A DNA stretch of 64,000 nt from Pollenia angustigena (Eukaryota > Arthropoda > Insecta > Diptera > Polleniidae). Below the pieces are notes generated by a model. That model was given only the letters and a program-made list of their open reading frames with translations, was not told the DNA's origin and searched no databases. Positions within the stretch are counted from its first letter, which is position 1. Each line of letters begins with the position of its first letter. This document shows positions 23,479 to 34,099 of the stretch, one piece after another. The stretch covers positions 180,741,253 through 180,805,252 of the forward strand of contig OV884060.1 of NCBI GenBank assembly GCA_930367215.1, given 5' to 3'. The position numbers and the translations under genes were made by a program.

Positions 23479-24429
23479 GTTCTTATCTCAAATTAGTTAA
23501 AAACAATTAATTTCGGGCTTATATTGAGAATGTAAAAAAAACATTTTTCTTTTTAGGGAAATTATTGATAGATTTGTTTCTGTTACAAGCCGTCATACAT
23601 ATATAAAATCTGTAAGACTTTTTATGTACAAAACTCATTTTAATACAATATATATGAAACAAATTATAGCGCAAATACAATATCGGACGGCTGAAAAATC
23701 TGATTTGCTGATCAGTAAATATCAGTTTTTTATTTAAAATTAATCAGCAGCATATTTTTCTCATCTAAAAAACGTTTGCCCTATTTGTTTAGGTTGACCT
23801 GTTAAAACTCTATGAAGTAAAAATACTTTTAAACGTATTCAGGGGTGTTCTGAAAATCGAAAACAAAAAACCCAAAAATTGTATATGTAATTTTTAAATA
23901 AGATTTCCGTGATAAAAGAATTTTACGACAAATATTAAACAATTATTTCTTTGTTAAACTGAATTTTATAATAAAAATTATACAAATTAGTTTAAAAGAG
24001 TATTACAAACAACTGAACAATTTTATTGTTTTGCTTTTTCGATTTAAAGAACACTCTTGAATGGCTAAGCCAATTAATATTTTACGCGTTAAATGGATGA
24101 GTTTGTGGGTCGTTATTATAGCCCTAATTCTCCACATTTGGAATTTTCTGAAGTTGTGAACATTTCAAGTTCTTAAACGATATAAAATGGTGTAACATGG
24201 ATTTCCAGGCAGACTCCATTAATGCTAGAAGCATGTTTGCCAATGTTCTCATGATGCTTTAAGGTTTATATTTTTACCACTAGTCATAGGAACAAGAAAT
24301 TTAAAATCTATTAATTATATCTTAGATTAACTGATCACAACTTCCACTTCTTTTAATAAAGTAGATTTTTGGTCAGAATTTGTAAGATAATTACCAAATT
24401 GTAAAATTGGTTACATGACATTAGCTGAA

Positions 24430-24827
24430 TTCACACCGAGCTTGTTAGTTTGTTAGTCGTTAATCGTTACTTTTTTACACGCATTTTGTTTTTGTATATT
24501 TAACGGGCTACCGCATTAACATTTAACAAATTAACGACACGGCACCCCTGATAAAATAGTTGTTAGTTGGTAACTCACTACTTACCGTCAGTAAACGTTA
24601 TTTGTGTCAAAGCATGAGTAATTAAATGGTTGACAATTGTTTTTTTACACTTTCTCATGGCATGTTTTATTTTTTCCAGAATAATAAATTGTGTCAGAAC
24701 AATAAATCAGTTGTTTTACTACGAAAGTTACCAGACTAACAAAGTTTTAAAAAGGGGGTCGTTCACAGTTGGTAACTTTAACAAATTAACAAACTACCGA
24801 GTAACAAATTAACAAGTTCGGTGTGAA
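24430..24827. mobile_element. MITE with TTCACACCGA ends
   Basis: TTCACACCGAGCTTGTTAG at the left and the inverted AACAAGTTCGGTGTGAA at the right bound 398 bp; both ends continue in GTTAA/TTAAC words. No transposase. The sequence from 23487 to 24429 before it shows no gene. Confidence 0.65.
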
Positions 24828-25082
24828 TACCACTATTATGTATTGTTGTAGTGTGCTTATCTATGCTAAACTAAATAATTTTTTTTTTAAAGAATTATTT
24901 AGTGGCTTTTTATTTTTAGAGGGGATATTTTAAGTAATTTTTATTTTAAATTTGGGATTGAAGAAAAAATTTATCTGGCATCCCTAAACTAAAATTAACA
25001 AAAATAATTGAGAAAAAAAAATGAAAAAAAAAAATAAAATTATTTTTGGAATTAAGAAAATAATAGTTTTTCTAACATAAAC

Positions 25083-26262
25083 TTGTGCAATTTTTGTGAG
25101 CATTAATTCCCAAATTCGGTTGAATTTAATGTTGTATTTAAAATAATCTAAGCCGTTTCTTTTCTGTGTTCATTTTATACATTTAAATATTAAACTGCAC
25201 ATAATCATAGAAATAGCTTTAAGCTATAGTTATAACGGTAAAAATTAGTTTTGGTGATATAAAAAAGATTTTAACTTAATTTTTATACATAGTTTAATTT
25301 ATCATTTCTTTATTGTTTAATTTTTTCATTTATAAGTTGTAAAGCAAAATCTTAATTTAAAAATTCAATTTTAAAAAGCACATGTAAACAAACTTTTGAC
25401 ACATCTGGCCTGAACAAAAAAAAAAAACCGGCTGTCTTTTCGACACCACCTGAAGTAAATTCGCCTTGAACAAGTCAACAACAAAAAAACAATATGGTGT
25501 TTTCCAAGGCGAATTAAAGGTGCTATCAGACGGGATGTATTTTACATATGTACTGTCACTTTTCTTTCCCATATGTAATTCCGTATGTATGTCAAAATTA
25601 CCATTTTACATACGATTCATAATTTTTGCTATCATACCTGCTTATGTTTTTCCTTATGACATAACCTATAAATGTAAACAAAAGCTGATTTTTGTTTACG
25701 TTTCAAAACAAACCAGCTGTTTTGTTTATGTTTGCCACAGGAAAATAGAGCGTGTTCTAATCGAAAAATTTACATATGTATTTCCACATGTTTTTTACAC
25801 ATGCAAAGTTTCATATGTATCACACGATGTGTACAACTTTTACAGATGGAAAATTTGACAGTACATATGCAAAATACATCCCGTCTGATAGCACCTTAAC
25901 GAATTAAAGACAGCTGATTATTTTTTTTTTTGTCATGCCATGTCAAAAGTTTTGTTTACATGTGCTTTTTAAATTGTGTTTTTTAATAAACATTTTGTTT
26001 TAAATTTTATGAATGAAAAAATAAAATAATAAAGAGATGATTAATGAAACTGTATAAAAATTAAGTACAAATCGTTTTTAGATTACTAAAACTAATTTTA
26101 ACCTTTATCATTATATCTTAAAGATATTTTTATGTTTATGTGAAGTTTTTATATTAAAATGCTAAAGCTAAACGCAGAAAAAAACTGTTTAGATTATTCA
26201 ATTGAACCGAATTTGCAATTTAATGCTCACAAAATTTTCTTAAGTTTATTTTATAAAAACTG
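25083..26262. repeat. Foldback element with a CAAGGCGAATT core
   Basis: The left arm 25083-25440 (words TGTGAGCATTAATTC, AAAGCACATGTAAACAAA) is matched inverted by 25905-26262 (TTTGTTTACATGTGCTTTT, TTTAATGCTCACAAAA). The loop holds a CAAGGCGAATT module, and a TTAA-flanked MITE is inserted in it at 25518-25895. No gene. Confidence 0.7.
25518..25895. mobile_element. TTAA-flanked MITE, copy 1
   Basis: The ends AGGTGCTATCAGACGGGATG and CATCCCGTCTGATAGCACC continue inward with ACATATGTACTGTCA/TGACAGTACATATG. TTAA stands on both sides (25514-25517 and 25896-25899), the target choice of piggyBac-type elements. The 130-codon plus frame crossing it also appears in copy 2 and is repeat sequence, not a gene. 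Confidence 0.75.
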
Positions 26263-26408
26263 GTTTTTTCTTAATTAAAAAAAAAAAATTTATTTTTTTT
26301 ACGGACAACCGGATTTGAACTTCGCTTTTCATAAGGACCCAGAATATATATACTTTATAGGGTGTAGGATCAATATTGTAGAAATTACAAACGGAATGAC
26401 AAAGTTAA

Positions 26409-26788
26409 GGTGCTATCAGACGGGATGTGTTTTACATATGTATGTACTGTCACTTTTCTTACCCATATGTAATTCCTTATGTATGTCAAAATTTCCAGTT
26501 TACATACGATTCATAATTTTTGCTATCACACCTGCTTATGTTTTTCCTTATGACATAACCTATAAATGTAAACAAAAGCTGACTTTTGTTTACGTTTCAA
26601 AACAAACCAGCTGTTTTATTTATGTTTGCCACAGGAAAATAGAGCGTGTTCTAATCGAAAAAGTTACATATGTATTTCCACATGTATTTTACACATGCAA
26701 AGTTTCATATGTATCACACGATGTGTACAACTTTTACAGATGGAAAATTTGACAGTACATATGTAAAATACATCCCGTCTGATAGCAC

Positions 26789-26789
<1 letters not shown>
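26409..26789. mobile_element. TTAA-flanked MITE, copy 2
   Basis: Same ends and nearly the same interior as copy 1. The left flank is TTAA (26405-26408); the right flank is TTTA leading into a (TA)n run at 26792-26832. It interrupts a TATACCC-type repeat, whose 3' words (GACCCAGAATATATA) stop at 26408. Confidence 0.7.
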
Positions 26790-26835
<46 letters not shown>

Positions 26836-26858
26836 TTTATTTTATATTAATAGACGAA

Positions 26859-26899
26859 TCCCCTGAAGAAGTGAACATAAAATTCACGAAACGTCGGGA
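26859..26899 (+). ncRNA. Hammerhead-ribozyme-like motif, copy 1
   Basis: The order is TCCC, CTGAAGA, A, GTGAA, seven-base loop, TTCAC, GAAAC, GTC, GGGA. TCCC/GGGA forms stem I and GTGAA/TTCAC stem II around the conserved CUGANGA and GAAA boxes, with GUC as a possible cleavage site. Stem III would be only AC/GU, as in minimal hammerheads of Penelope-like elements and retrozymes. One extra A stands before stem II relative to the textbook motif, so activity is uncertain. A second copy with different stem sequences is at 46305-46348. Confidence 0.5.
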
Positions 26900-27045
26900 A
26901 AAATGAAATAAAAAAGTTTTGCTTTTATTTTCACAAATAGAGTCAGGCCTCACCAGCTAAGTATATATTAGCAAATATACAAAAATAAATAAAAGTAAGT
27001 GGCCAAAAATAAAGGAAAACAAATAGAAACTAAATTTAATTCCAA

Positions 27046-27469
27046 CCAAGCGGTAAATATTGAAAGGACCGCAAGTGGCAGGCCTTTTTGAAGGCCTCTA
27101 TACTTCTTTCTAAAAGATTCGCTTCGCATGATATCCTGCCTTCAGAAGTATGCCTTATAGAAGGTATAAACTTCTTTTTAAAAGACCTTCTAAAATATTC
27201 AGAACACATTCGCTACTCCCTTCTTTGAGAAGGGAGAAAGGAAGGTGTTCAGTTTTATTTACTTTTTATTTTTAGTGACCTTCCTTACTCCCTTCTTTAT
27301 GAAGGGATCGAAGTTGTTTTTTAAGGAAGTGTGGAAGGCCTTGCGCCCAATGACAGCCTGTGTAACAAATAAATAAGTATGGAATGCGGCGAGAAGGGCT
27401 TCTGACTGCTTGTGACTGCTAAATAAGGCCTTATATTAGGCCCCTTTACTCATTCTAGTTACCGCTGGG
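27046..27469. mobile_element. MITE of the CCCAGCGG/AGGCCTT family
   Basis: The ends CCAAGCGGTAA and TTACCGCTGGG form an inverted repeat. The interior is rich in AAGGCCTT and GAAGGGAG words. Related stretches are at 30948-31260 and 36946-38443. Confidence 0.6.
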
Positions 27470-28077
27470 AAATTATTAAGTTCTAATTTTGAAAATAAAT
27501 ATAACTGTATGTATTTGTAACAAACATATGTGTGTTCCTTCCAAGCAATTGACAGAGTAATTTTCGATTATCAACGAAATTTGAACTACTTCGTCACATT
27601 TGGTAGTTAAACAGTAGATTTTGCGGAATTTAGCAACAATAAAATACATTAGAATCGAATAATGAGTTTTAACATTATACTTTTTCGTCACTTTAAAAAG
27701 TTGTTCAGATAATTGTAACAGTTATTAAATTGCAACAACAGCAAAAATTAGCATTGCACATGAAATTATTACTTCTTCGCAACGCTTTGCAGTAAAAAAG
27801 TGAATACCAAGTACAAAAGCAATTTGCCTAAGTCATGGCAGTTTTTACATAAATTGCATTATGATAGGTGGTGCGTGAGTGTAAAATAGTATAAAGCTGT
27901 AAAATAAAGTTAAATTTTAATTATTTAAACATAGGTTTTTAACTTTAAAACATTAATGCCCAATTTCACCAATATATTTACATATCAATTTATGTTAAAA
28001 TATGTTTTTCAAATCAAATTAAACAAAATTATATGAAAAACTATGTATGTATATTTAAAAATGAAATTATATTTAAC

Positions 28078-29830
28078 AAGTTAGAGTGCTATATTCGGCT
28101 GTGTCGAATCTTTGATACCCTCCACCGACACTTTGAATGTTTTAGGAGTAATATCTGTATGATGTCTATTTATTATTATAATCTTTGTAAAAGCAGACAT
28201 CTGCATTAAAATTTGTTGCGGTTTAGACCTATATAAAATTATTGATCGACAATCAAAATCAATTTTAAAAAGTTTGAGTAGAATATCAGTTTAAGATGAA
28301 CTTAAATGATTTCCAAGAGAACAAATTATATAAAAGCCATGGTAAGCTATGAACCAATCATCCCAAATTCTGCACAACGATTTCTGGAATTAAAAAACAT
28401 AAATTTCAATACAGCGGCGCAACTAGTTTAAGCGTTTGCAGTAATTTTCAGAAGGCTGCTAAAATGGAATCTTAGGAAAATTATGGACCGTATATCACAA
28501 AATTGCATAACATTTTTTCTGGCCATATGAAGCTAAACTGGAAGAAAGTTTACCGCGTATTTAATTATTTTACCAGAGTAAGCTTTATATGAGGCCTATG
28601 GTAAGTTATGCACCGATCTTCACCAAATTTCACAGTGTCATTTCTAGTTCTACAAAACTGTGATGTATCAAATTTTGTTATGATAGCGTTATTTTTTACG
28701 TTTTTAGGCGCACTAAGCTGTTTTCCAGGAGTAAGGTTTATATGGGGCCTAGGGTAAATTATGAACTGATCTTCACGAAATTTCACAGTCTTATTTCTAG
28801 TCCTGTAAAACTTATATGTTCCAAATTTTGTTATGATAGCATTATTTTTTACGTATTTAGGTTTACTAAGCTGTTTTCCGGGAGTAAGGTTTATATGGGG
28901 CCTATGGAAAATGATGGACCGTTCTTCACAAAATTTTAAAGTCTTATTTCTCGTTCAATAAAACTGTGATGTACCAAATTCTGTTATGATAGCATTCTTT
29001 TTTACGTTTTTAGGCGTACTAAGCTGTTTTCCGGGAGTAAGGTTTATATGGGGCCTATGGTAAATTATGGACCGATCCTCAGGAAATTTCACAGTCTTAT
29101 TTTTAGTTCTAAAAAATTTTGATGTACCAAATTTTGTTATGACAGCATTATTTTTTACGGATTTAGGCGTACTAAACTGTTTTCTGGAAGTAGGTTTTAT
29201 ATGGGGCCTATGGTAAATTATGGACCGATCTTCACGAAAATTAATAGTTTCATTTTTAGTCCTTTTTAGCTGTGACGTACCAAAATTTGTTATGATAGCA
29301 TTGTTAGTTAGGGTTTTAGGCTTACTATACTGTTTTACGGGAGTAGGGCTTATATGGGGCCTAGGGTAAATCATGGACGGATCTTCAAGAAATTTTACAG
29401 CGTGATTTCCAGTTAAATAAAACGAACTGTTGCGAAATCTTATATCATTCTGTGGATTTTTTCACCATTTATGTTAGTTTTTGTAACAAAATTATCAATT
29501 TTTTAGGTGGAACCACCACATTTTGATTCATAGCTCAGATCCTATTGAACCGATTTTGCTGGATTTTAATCCCAAACTGCTTAGGATAACTACAAGCAAT
29601 TTGACACCAAGTTTTTTTTATTTCTTTTGAGTTTTTCGAAAGTGAGCGTGTTTTCAACAGACGGACAGACAGACGGACAGACAGACGGACATGGCTAAAT
29701 CGACTTAAAATTACTCAAGGACCCAGAATATATATACTTTATAGGGTCTGAGATGAATAATAAAAAAGTTTCACACGGAATGACAAACTTAATATACCCT
29801 CTTCACAACTAATTGTGGTGGAGGGTATAA
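28078..29830. repeat. TATACCC-type repeat with six 153-bp tandem units (copy B)
   Basis: Same ends and layout as 5740-7170. Here the TATATGGGGCCTA-type unit appears six times (about 28581, 28733, 28888, 29040, 29194, 29347) against four in copy A, so the array has changed length. The two minus-strand frames (28565-28786 and 28955-29374) are 51-residue-periodic readings of the array. Near 29660-29700 the GACAGACGGAC tract is complete. Confidence 0.85.
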
Positions 29831-29955
29831 AAAGAATTGGTGAAATTGGCCATAACAATTGTTATAGACTGTAGATTTTTAATTATTTGTAAAAGTTTCA
29901 GCTCAGTTGTGTTTTATTCTACTCAGACTAGTCTAACAAAAACAAAGAAAGATAA

Positions 29956-30297
29956 ATGGACATTTTCTCAATGTATCGACAAACTGTCTGTTACTTAATG
30001 TCAACATAAATTTATTGGACCGATAAACTGTCTGTTAACGATTTTGGTTTTCTCAATATACCGACAAAAAACAAAGTTTTCAGCTGGCAACGCCACTCAA
30101 AATACATGTAAAAGTTGGGAGACAGCTGATTGAATGTATCTGTACGGCAAATAAAAGGAAAATAAATAATTGGTAGATGAGTGCCGGTTAACTTTGCTAT
30201 AAAATTGAAGCAAATGAGACATTGAGAAAACCAAATTTCTTTAATGTGCAGTTTTTCGTTTGGAAAAAAGATAATCGCCTAATGAGAAAATGGCCAA
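29956..30297. repeat. Possible MITE with CATTTTCTCAAT ends
   Basis: GGACATTTTCTCAATG at the left and TAATGAGAAAATGGCC at the right make a short inverted repeat; within it ACTGTCTGTTA recurs twice. No gene. The evidence is the ends alone. Confidence 0.35.
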
Positions 30298-30547
30298 AAG
30301 AGTAAAACGGCGAACGATGTCACTACATCAATAAGAATTGAATAGCAGAAGCGATAGATTTTTGCTAAATGGGGAGACTATTTAGATCATTTTTCGATCG
30401 AAATTGTTTGCAGGGTTTAATAAGATAAGTATGTATCAGAGAATGACAACAAGTACCCATAAGCATGGTGGAATAAACACCACCATGCCCGTAAGAATAA
30501 TATACAGAGGTATTTACCCACGCTTTTCGTTATTGTGTATACACATA

Positions 30548-30882
30548 CCCTGCATATAATAGGACCAGTCCAAACACGCGTGTAAAGAGTAGTCCACAAG
30601 GGACCAGGACTAGTCCAAAACTAACCCAAACGTATGGAAAAAACCTGGTCTATTTAACATTACGATGTCCTAGGAGAGGACCATATAACCCACCTTTGGA
30701 GCACTAAGGAGTAGTTTTAAAACTACTCCATGGTATACTCAAGAGGATTAGTTTTGAAGTCGTTTAAAAACGAAAGAATGTCGTTAAAAAACGAAGACAT
30801 GTCATCTCATTACAAACACTTTTTAACAATAACATGGTCTATGCTTGCAAATGGATCAGGTGGTCCAATTTTATTTGCAGGG
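30548..30882. mobile_element. TA-flanked MITE with CCCTGCAAATAA ends, copy a
   Basis: CCCTGCATATAATAGGACCA at the left and TGGTCC followed by TTTTATTTGCAGGG at the right; TA on both sides. The interior holds a palindrome GGAGTAGTTTTAAAACTACTCC-like core and GGACTAGTCC words. It is inverted relative to the copies at 35214-36023. A TA target suits Tc1/mariner-type transposition. Confidence 0.75.
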
Positions 30883-30947
30883 TATTTATAACGCAAAAAG
30901 TATGGTTATTACTTATACTAATGCACGGCAATATCTTCACGCAACCA

Positions 30948-31260
30948 CCCAGCGGGAAAAAGAAGGAGTACGGAGGCCTTCTCGCTCCATTCCATACTCA
31001 TATCTTTTTTACACGCGTTGTCATTGTGGAGAAGGCCTTCCGCTTTCCTTTCTTCCCCAAAGCTTCTTAAAGGCCTTCAAATAAATGGCTCTTAGAAGGC
31101 TTTCCAGAGAATGACTTTCAAAAGGCCTTAGCAAAAAGGTTATCTTGAAGGGTTTTTAAGAAAGGTATGCTAAAAGGCCTTTCAATTAATGGCTCTTAAA
31201 AGGCCTTTCAGACCATCCTTCTACAAATGCATTAAAGGTCATATTGAAGGGCTATCAGTC
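30948..31260. repeat. AAGGCCTT-rich repeat with a CCCAGCGGG end
   Basis: It starts CCCAGCGGGAAAA and then repeats AAGGCCTTT about every 30-60 bp together with TGGCTCTTA. The right end is not clear. The 78- and 79-codon frames here are repeat readings. Confidence 0.5.
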
Positions 31261-31559
31261 TAAAACATTAAGAAATATTTCCTTACAAATAAAATTAGAA
31301 GACTGAATAGGCTTCATGTACATATCAGATCTCCAATATAGGAAATGAAACAACACTTAACTTTTTATATATGTTTACCTATTTTACAAACGTACTTATG
31401 TTTATATATTTTATTAAACTTATTGTGGTTTAATAACACATGTGATACCTATTTTTTTATTGAAATAATCAAATTGATAAATATTGTAAAATAGATTGTA
31501 AATAAAAGTATACCTATGTTATACTTTGTGCCTATGTATAATAAAAAAAAACTTTTAAG

Positions 31560-31805
31560 CACAGAGCATACAGAGGCGTCACGAGACAGAAAATATTGTA
31601 TTTTTTCTGTCTTTTTCTTCGAAAGCTGCCCTTTTTGCATTTTTTGTTTTGATTACGCAATTTGTGTTGATAGTAGCGGCCTGTTTTTACACATTGCCAC
31701 ATCACTACCAAAAAACGTTTTCTTTCTCTTTCTTCGAAAGCTGCCCTCGCAAATGATTTAGGCATTTTTCATACGTCACTTTCTTCATCTCTGTATGCTT
31801 TGTGC
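31560..31805. mobile_element. MITE with GCACAGAGCATACAGAG ends
   Basis: GCACAGAGCATACAGAG at the left pairs with CTCTGTATGCTTTGTGC at the right; CGTCAC/GTGACG-like words continue the match. Inside, TTTCTTCGAAAGCTGCCCT occurs twice as a direct repeat (about 31614 and 31729). No gene. Confidence 0.65.
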
Positions 31806-31929
31806 TATCTTCCTTAATGGACAAAACTCAACTAAAGTGATTTACATTATTGTTTTTATTTTGTACAAGGCCCATTGAAAAGGTCTGCGCAAGAAGCCTG
31901 ATGATCATTGTTTTCGTTCTTTTGAGCTT

Positions 31930-32610
31930 TCAAAAGTTGTTTACATACACGTTTTTTCCTTTTGCTTTGTATATGTGGTAGTAAGCTTTTGACAGCTTAA
32001 AAGAAAAAGTTTTTGTTTTTGTACAAGTAAGCATTATTTTAACTGTATAGAAGTACTTTGATTTTAGCAAAAGGGACTTTTCGAAAGTCCATTTCCATAA
32101 CTTTAAGTTTTGTTTTATTTTTGGCATTGTTTTAAGCAAATTTAGTAAATGAAGAGGACTATGAATTTCAATATTCTTTAAGTACCGGTCAATAACACCA
32201 TGGACACAGTCCACTTCTTGAATTAAAGAATGTTCTGGGTCTGAAGACTTTTGTATTACGGCATCAATATTATTTTGTTTAAAGAACATTTTGATTGCGG
32301 TTGCGTTAATTTGATTTTTATTTTGAGGTACGCAAGAATCGCTCCATAATGTCAAAGTTTTAATTAGTGGATAATCTTTTATTAATTCATTTAAAATTTT
32401 AATTAAAGCACTAGCATTACCACTCCGACCGCTATGAGCTTCCGTCCACAAGGCACAATAAGTAAAAGTTGGTATATTTGGCATAATAATGGTTGCTGTA
32501 AGATTGTTCATATTCAATTTTCGTTTGTAGTAAAATGTTGAAGCATTTCCCTTAGGTAGGCTAAAAACACTTTGCATATCATAGCAAACCGTACACTTGG
32601 TTGGGTCCAT
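31930..32610 (-). CDS. Transposon-derived protein with SDxCxxQNKN motif (DUF7869-like)
   Basis: The frame is 226 codons from MDPTKCTVCYDMQSVFSLP to a stop at 31930. Residues 20-45 read GNASTFYYKRKLNMNNL and about 85-95 LWSDSCVPQNKNQ, followed by PEHSLIQEVDCVHGVIDRYLK. This pattern (acid-rich, SDxCxxQNKN, then H...D..H..I) matches an insect repeat-encoded family I associate with DUF7869; the acidic residues and His could be a nuclease centre, which is inference. The protein is short: an N-terminal part is absent, and 15 residues (45 bp) are missing against the copy at 54906-55640, lost between two CATTT words. Upstream DNA to 32964 (GGTCGGTAGGTCAAACCAG) is shared with that copy and marks the same element. 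It is probably a relic, but this frame is intact. Confidence 0.6.
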   Translation of the reverse strand: MDPTKCTVCYDMQSVFSLPKGNASTFYYKRKLNMNNLTATIIMPNIPTFTYCALWTEAHSGRSGNASALIKILNELIKDYPLIKTLTLWSDSCVPQNKNQINATAIKMFFKQNNIDAVIQKSSDPEHSLIQEVDCVHGVIDRYLKNIEIHSPLHLLNLLKTMPKIKQNLKLWKWTFEKSLLLKSKYFYTVKIMLTCTKTKTFSFKLSKAYYHIYKAKGKNVYVNNF

Positions 32611-32964
32611 TATTTTATAAAACTATTCTTCACAAATTAATTTTCTTGTTGTCATTTTATTTTGCTTTAACTATATTTTTTCTTACGTCAATGCAGCAAA
32701 GCAACAGTAAAATTTATTTTGTACGTTTTTGTATGAAGAATTTGCTACAATCGCCAAGCAATGGCATTTAGAGCAAAACAGTACTTAAAAAATTTGGAAA
32801 TAGTTGATATGCAGCAAAATTAATGCTTTATATCTCAGAAACCATAAAAATTTTCGCGAAACAGGTTTTTGATTTAGAAAGAGGGTATTAAAAAAATATA
32901 TTCCTCATACCTAACTCATTTTTAAAATGGTCGGTAGGTCAAACCAGTAATGAGCTGACGATAT
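32611..32964. repeat. Upstream part of the DUF7869-like element
   Basis: ATGCAGCAAAGCAACAGTAAAA, TTTTCGCGAAACAGG and the terminal GGTCGGTAGGTCAAACCAG followed by TAATGAGCTGACGAT recur at 55640-55978. The shared sequence stops exactly after GACGAT in both copies, which marks one end of the element. Confidence 0.7.
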
Positions 32965-33008
32965 GTTACTTTGTTTTTGTAAAGGGATCTGAATTCTTTT
33001 GCTTGTGC

Positions 33009-33170
33009 AAGGCGAATTCATCCCAGGTAATCTCGGTACTACAACAAGTACAACTCGTAAAAAAAACCACAAGCAATTTGTTTTTGTAAAATCATTGTAC
33101 AATGTCAAAAACAGAAATAAAACAAAACAGAAACAAAGATAATAAAAGATAATAAACAATATTTTGACAT
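33009..33170. repeat. CAAGGCGAATT module with flanking repeat
   Basis: CAAGGCGAATTCATCCCAGG is followed by TACTACAACAAGTACAACTCG and by a block (AAAATCATTGTACAATGTC) that occurs inverted at 37100-37135. Confidence 0.6.
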
Positions 33171-33247
33171 CCAACAGTGATTTTAGCTAATATCAGCAGG
33201 GCTTTTAAGACCACCTGTAAGCATAGATGTGCATTTTTCAGTACCAG

Positions 33248-34098
33248 GAGGCTTATTCTGAATTGCGATGCGAAAATCAATGGGATGCGCAAATGAAATG
33301 CGATGCGAAAGAAAATTGGTATTCTGTTAGACTTTCGCAATCGCATTCGCAATGTATTTCAAATCGTGGCAACGCTGCTAAAATATACGTCAGTGTCAAT
33401 AAACGTCAAATTAAAATTAAATAAATTGTTTGTGTTTGGATGTGAAAATTTTTTAAAAAATATATTTAGGACATTCTGTAATAAAAAAAATAATAAAAAT
33501 GGGTTTTGTGGCATTGTGGTTCGACGACGAAGAAAATGAAAATGTTTTGTGTGTACTTTAAAATCGCCTTAAACCTATTAAAATTTAAATTGAAGTCAAA
33601 TATTTTTTAACTGGTTTATATGTATATTTCATACTTTTTTCATCCTGCAGCTTCTCTAATAGGTGGTCCATTGATATTCAGTTCTTCAGTTAACGTTTGC
33701 CACAAAGTATTTGCCGACTGACGTGCATTTGGTGTTTTCAAATGGCCTCTTGCCAATTGGCTGTGCTTATTCATATATTCTATCATTATTTCAAATTGAC
33801 GCGGTTTGGTGGTCTTATTGCTTGCTTCTCTGAATTAAATAATAAATATATGATGAATAAATAAATAAAATATTATCTTTCACTAACATGTTTGTACTTT
33901 GCGAATGCTATTTTGTTGTAGAATAAATTTTGCGAATTTGATATGTTTTCGCAATGTAGAATACAAACTTGTCACCTTTTCGCATTTGAAATGCGATTAA
34001 AAAAAACTTTGCGAATATCGCAATACAGAATAGCAATTGTTCGCATTTATGCATTTTTGCATCGCATTGAGTTTCGCATCGCAATTCAGAATAAGCCT
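33248..34098. mobile_element. TIR element containing a zeste-like Myb exon
   Basis: The ends GGAGGCTTATTCTGAATTGC and GCAATTCAGAATAAGCCTCC are exact complements. The element splits another repeat: its left flank ends TTTTTCAGTACCA and its right flank starts AGTACTTTTTCAG, while the unbroken version TTTCAGTACCAGTACTTTTT stands inverted at about 40485-40510. A Myb-like frame inside (33640-33829) suggests a PIF/Harbinger-type element. Confidence 0.75.
33640..33829 (-). pseudogene. Zeste-like Myb/SANT domain fragment
   Basis: After a good acceptor (TTTAATTCAG) at 33830, the minus strand reads KPRQFEIMIEYMNKHSQLA, RGHLKTPNARQSANTLW and QTLTEELNINGPPIREAAG before a TGA where the family usually has Trp. 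This is the Myb/SANT-like domain of the zeste/MSANTD kind. The exon is short, ends at that stop, and lies within the inverted repeats at 33248/34098. It is probably the DNA-binding ORF of a transposon, now broken. Confidence 0.65.
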
Positions 34099-34099
34099 C

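Noticed and set aside
25466..26752. 130- and 145-codon plus-strand frames as paralogous genes
   Set aside because: Both are the interior of the same TTAA-flanked MITE and start in unrelated flanking repeats.
26792..26832. (TA)n run as an origin or regulatory site
   Set aside because: Plain microsatellite next to a TTAA-flanked MITE.
27476..27691. 71-codon minus-strand frame
   Set aside because: No motif, no splice sites, and codon use like random AT-rich DNA.
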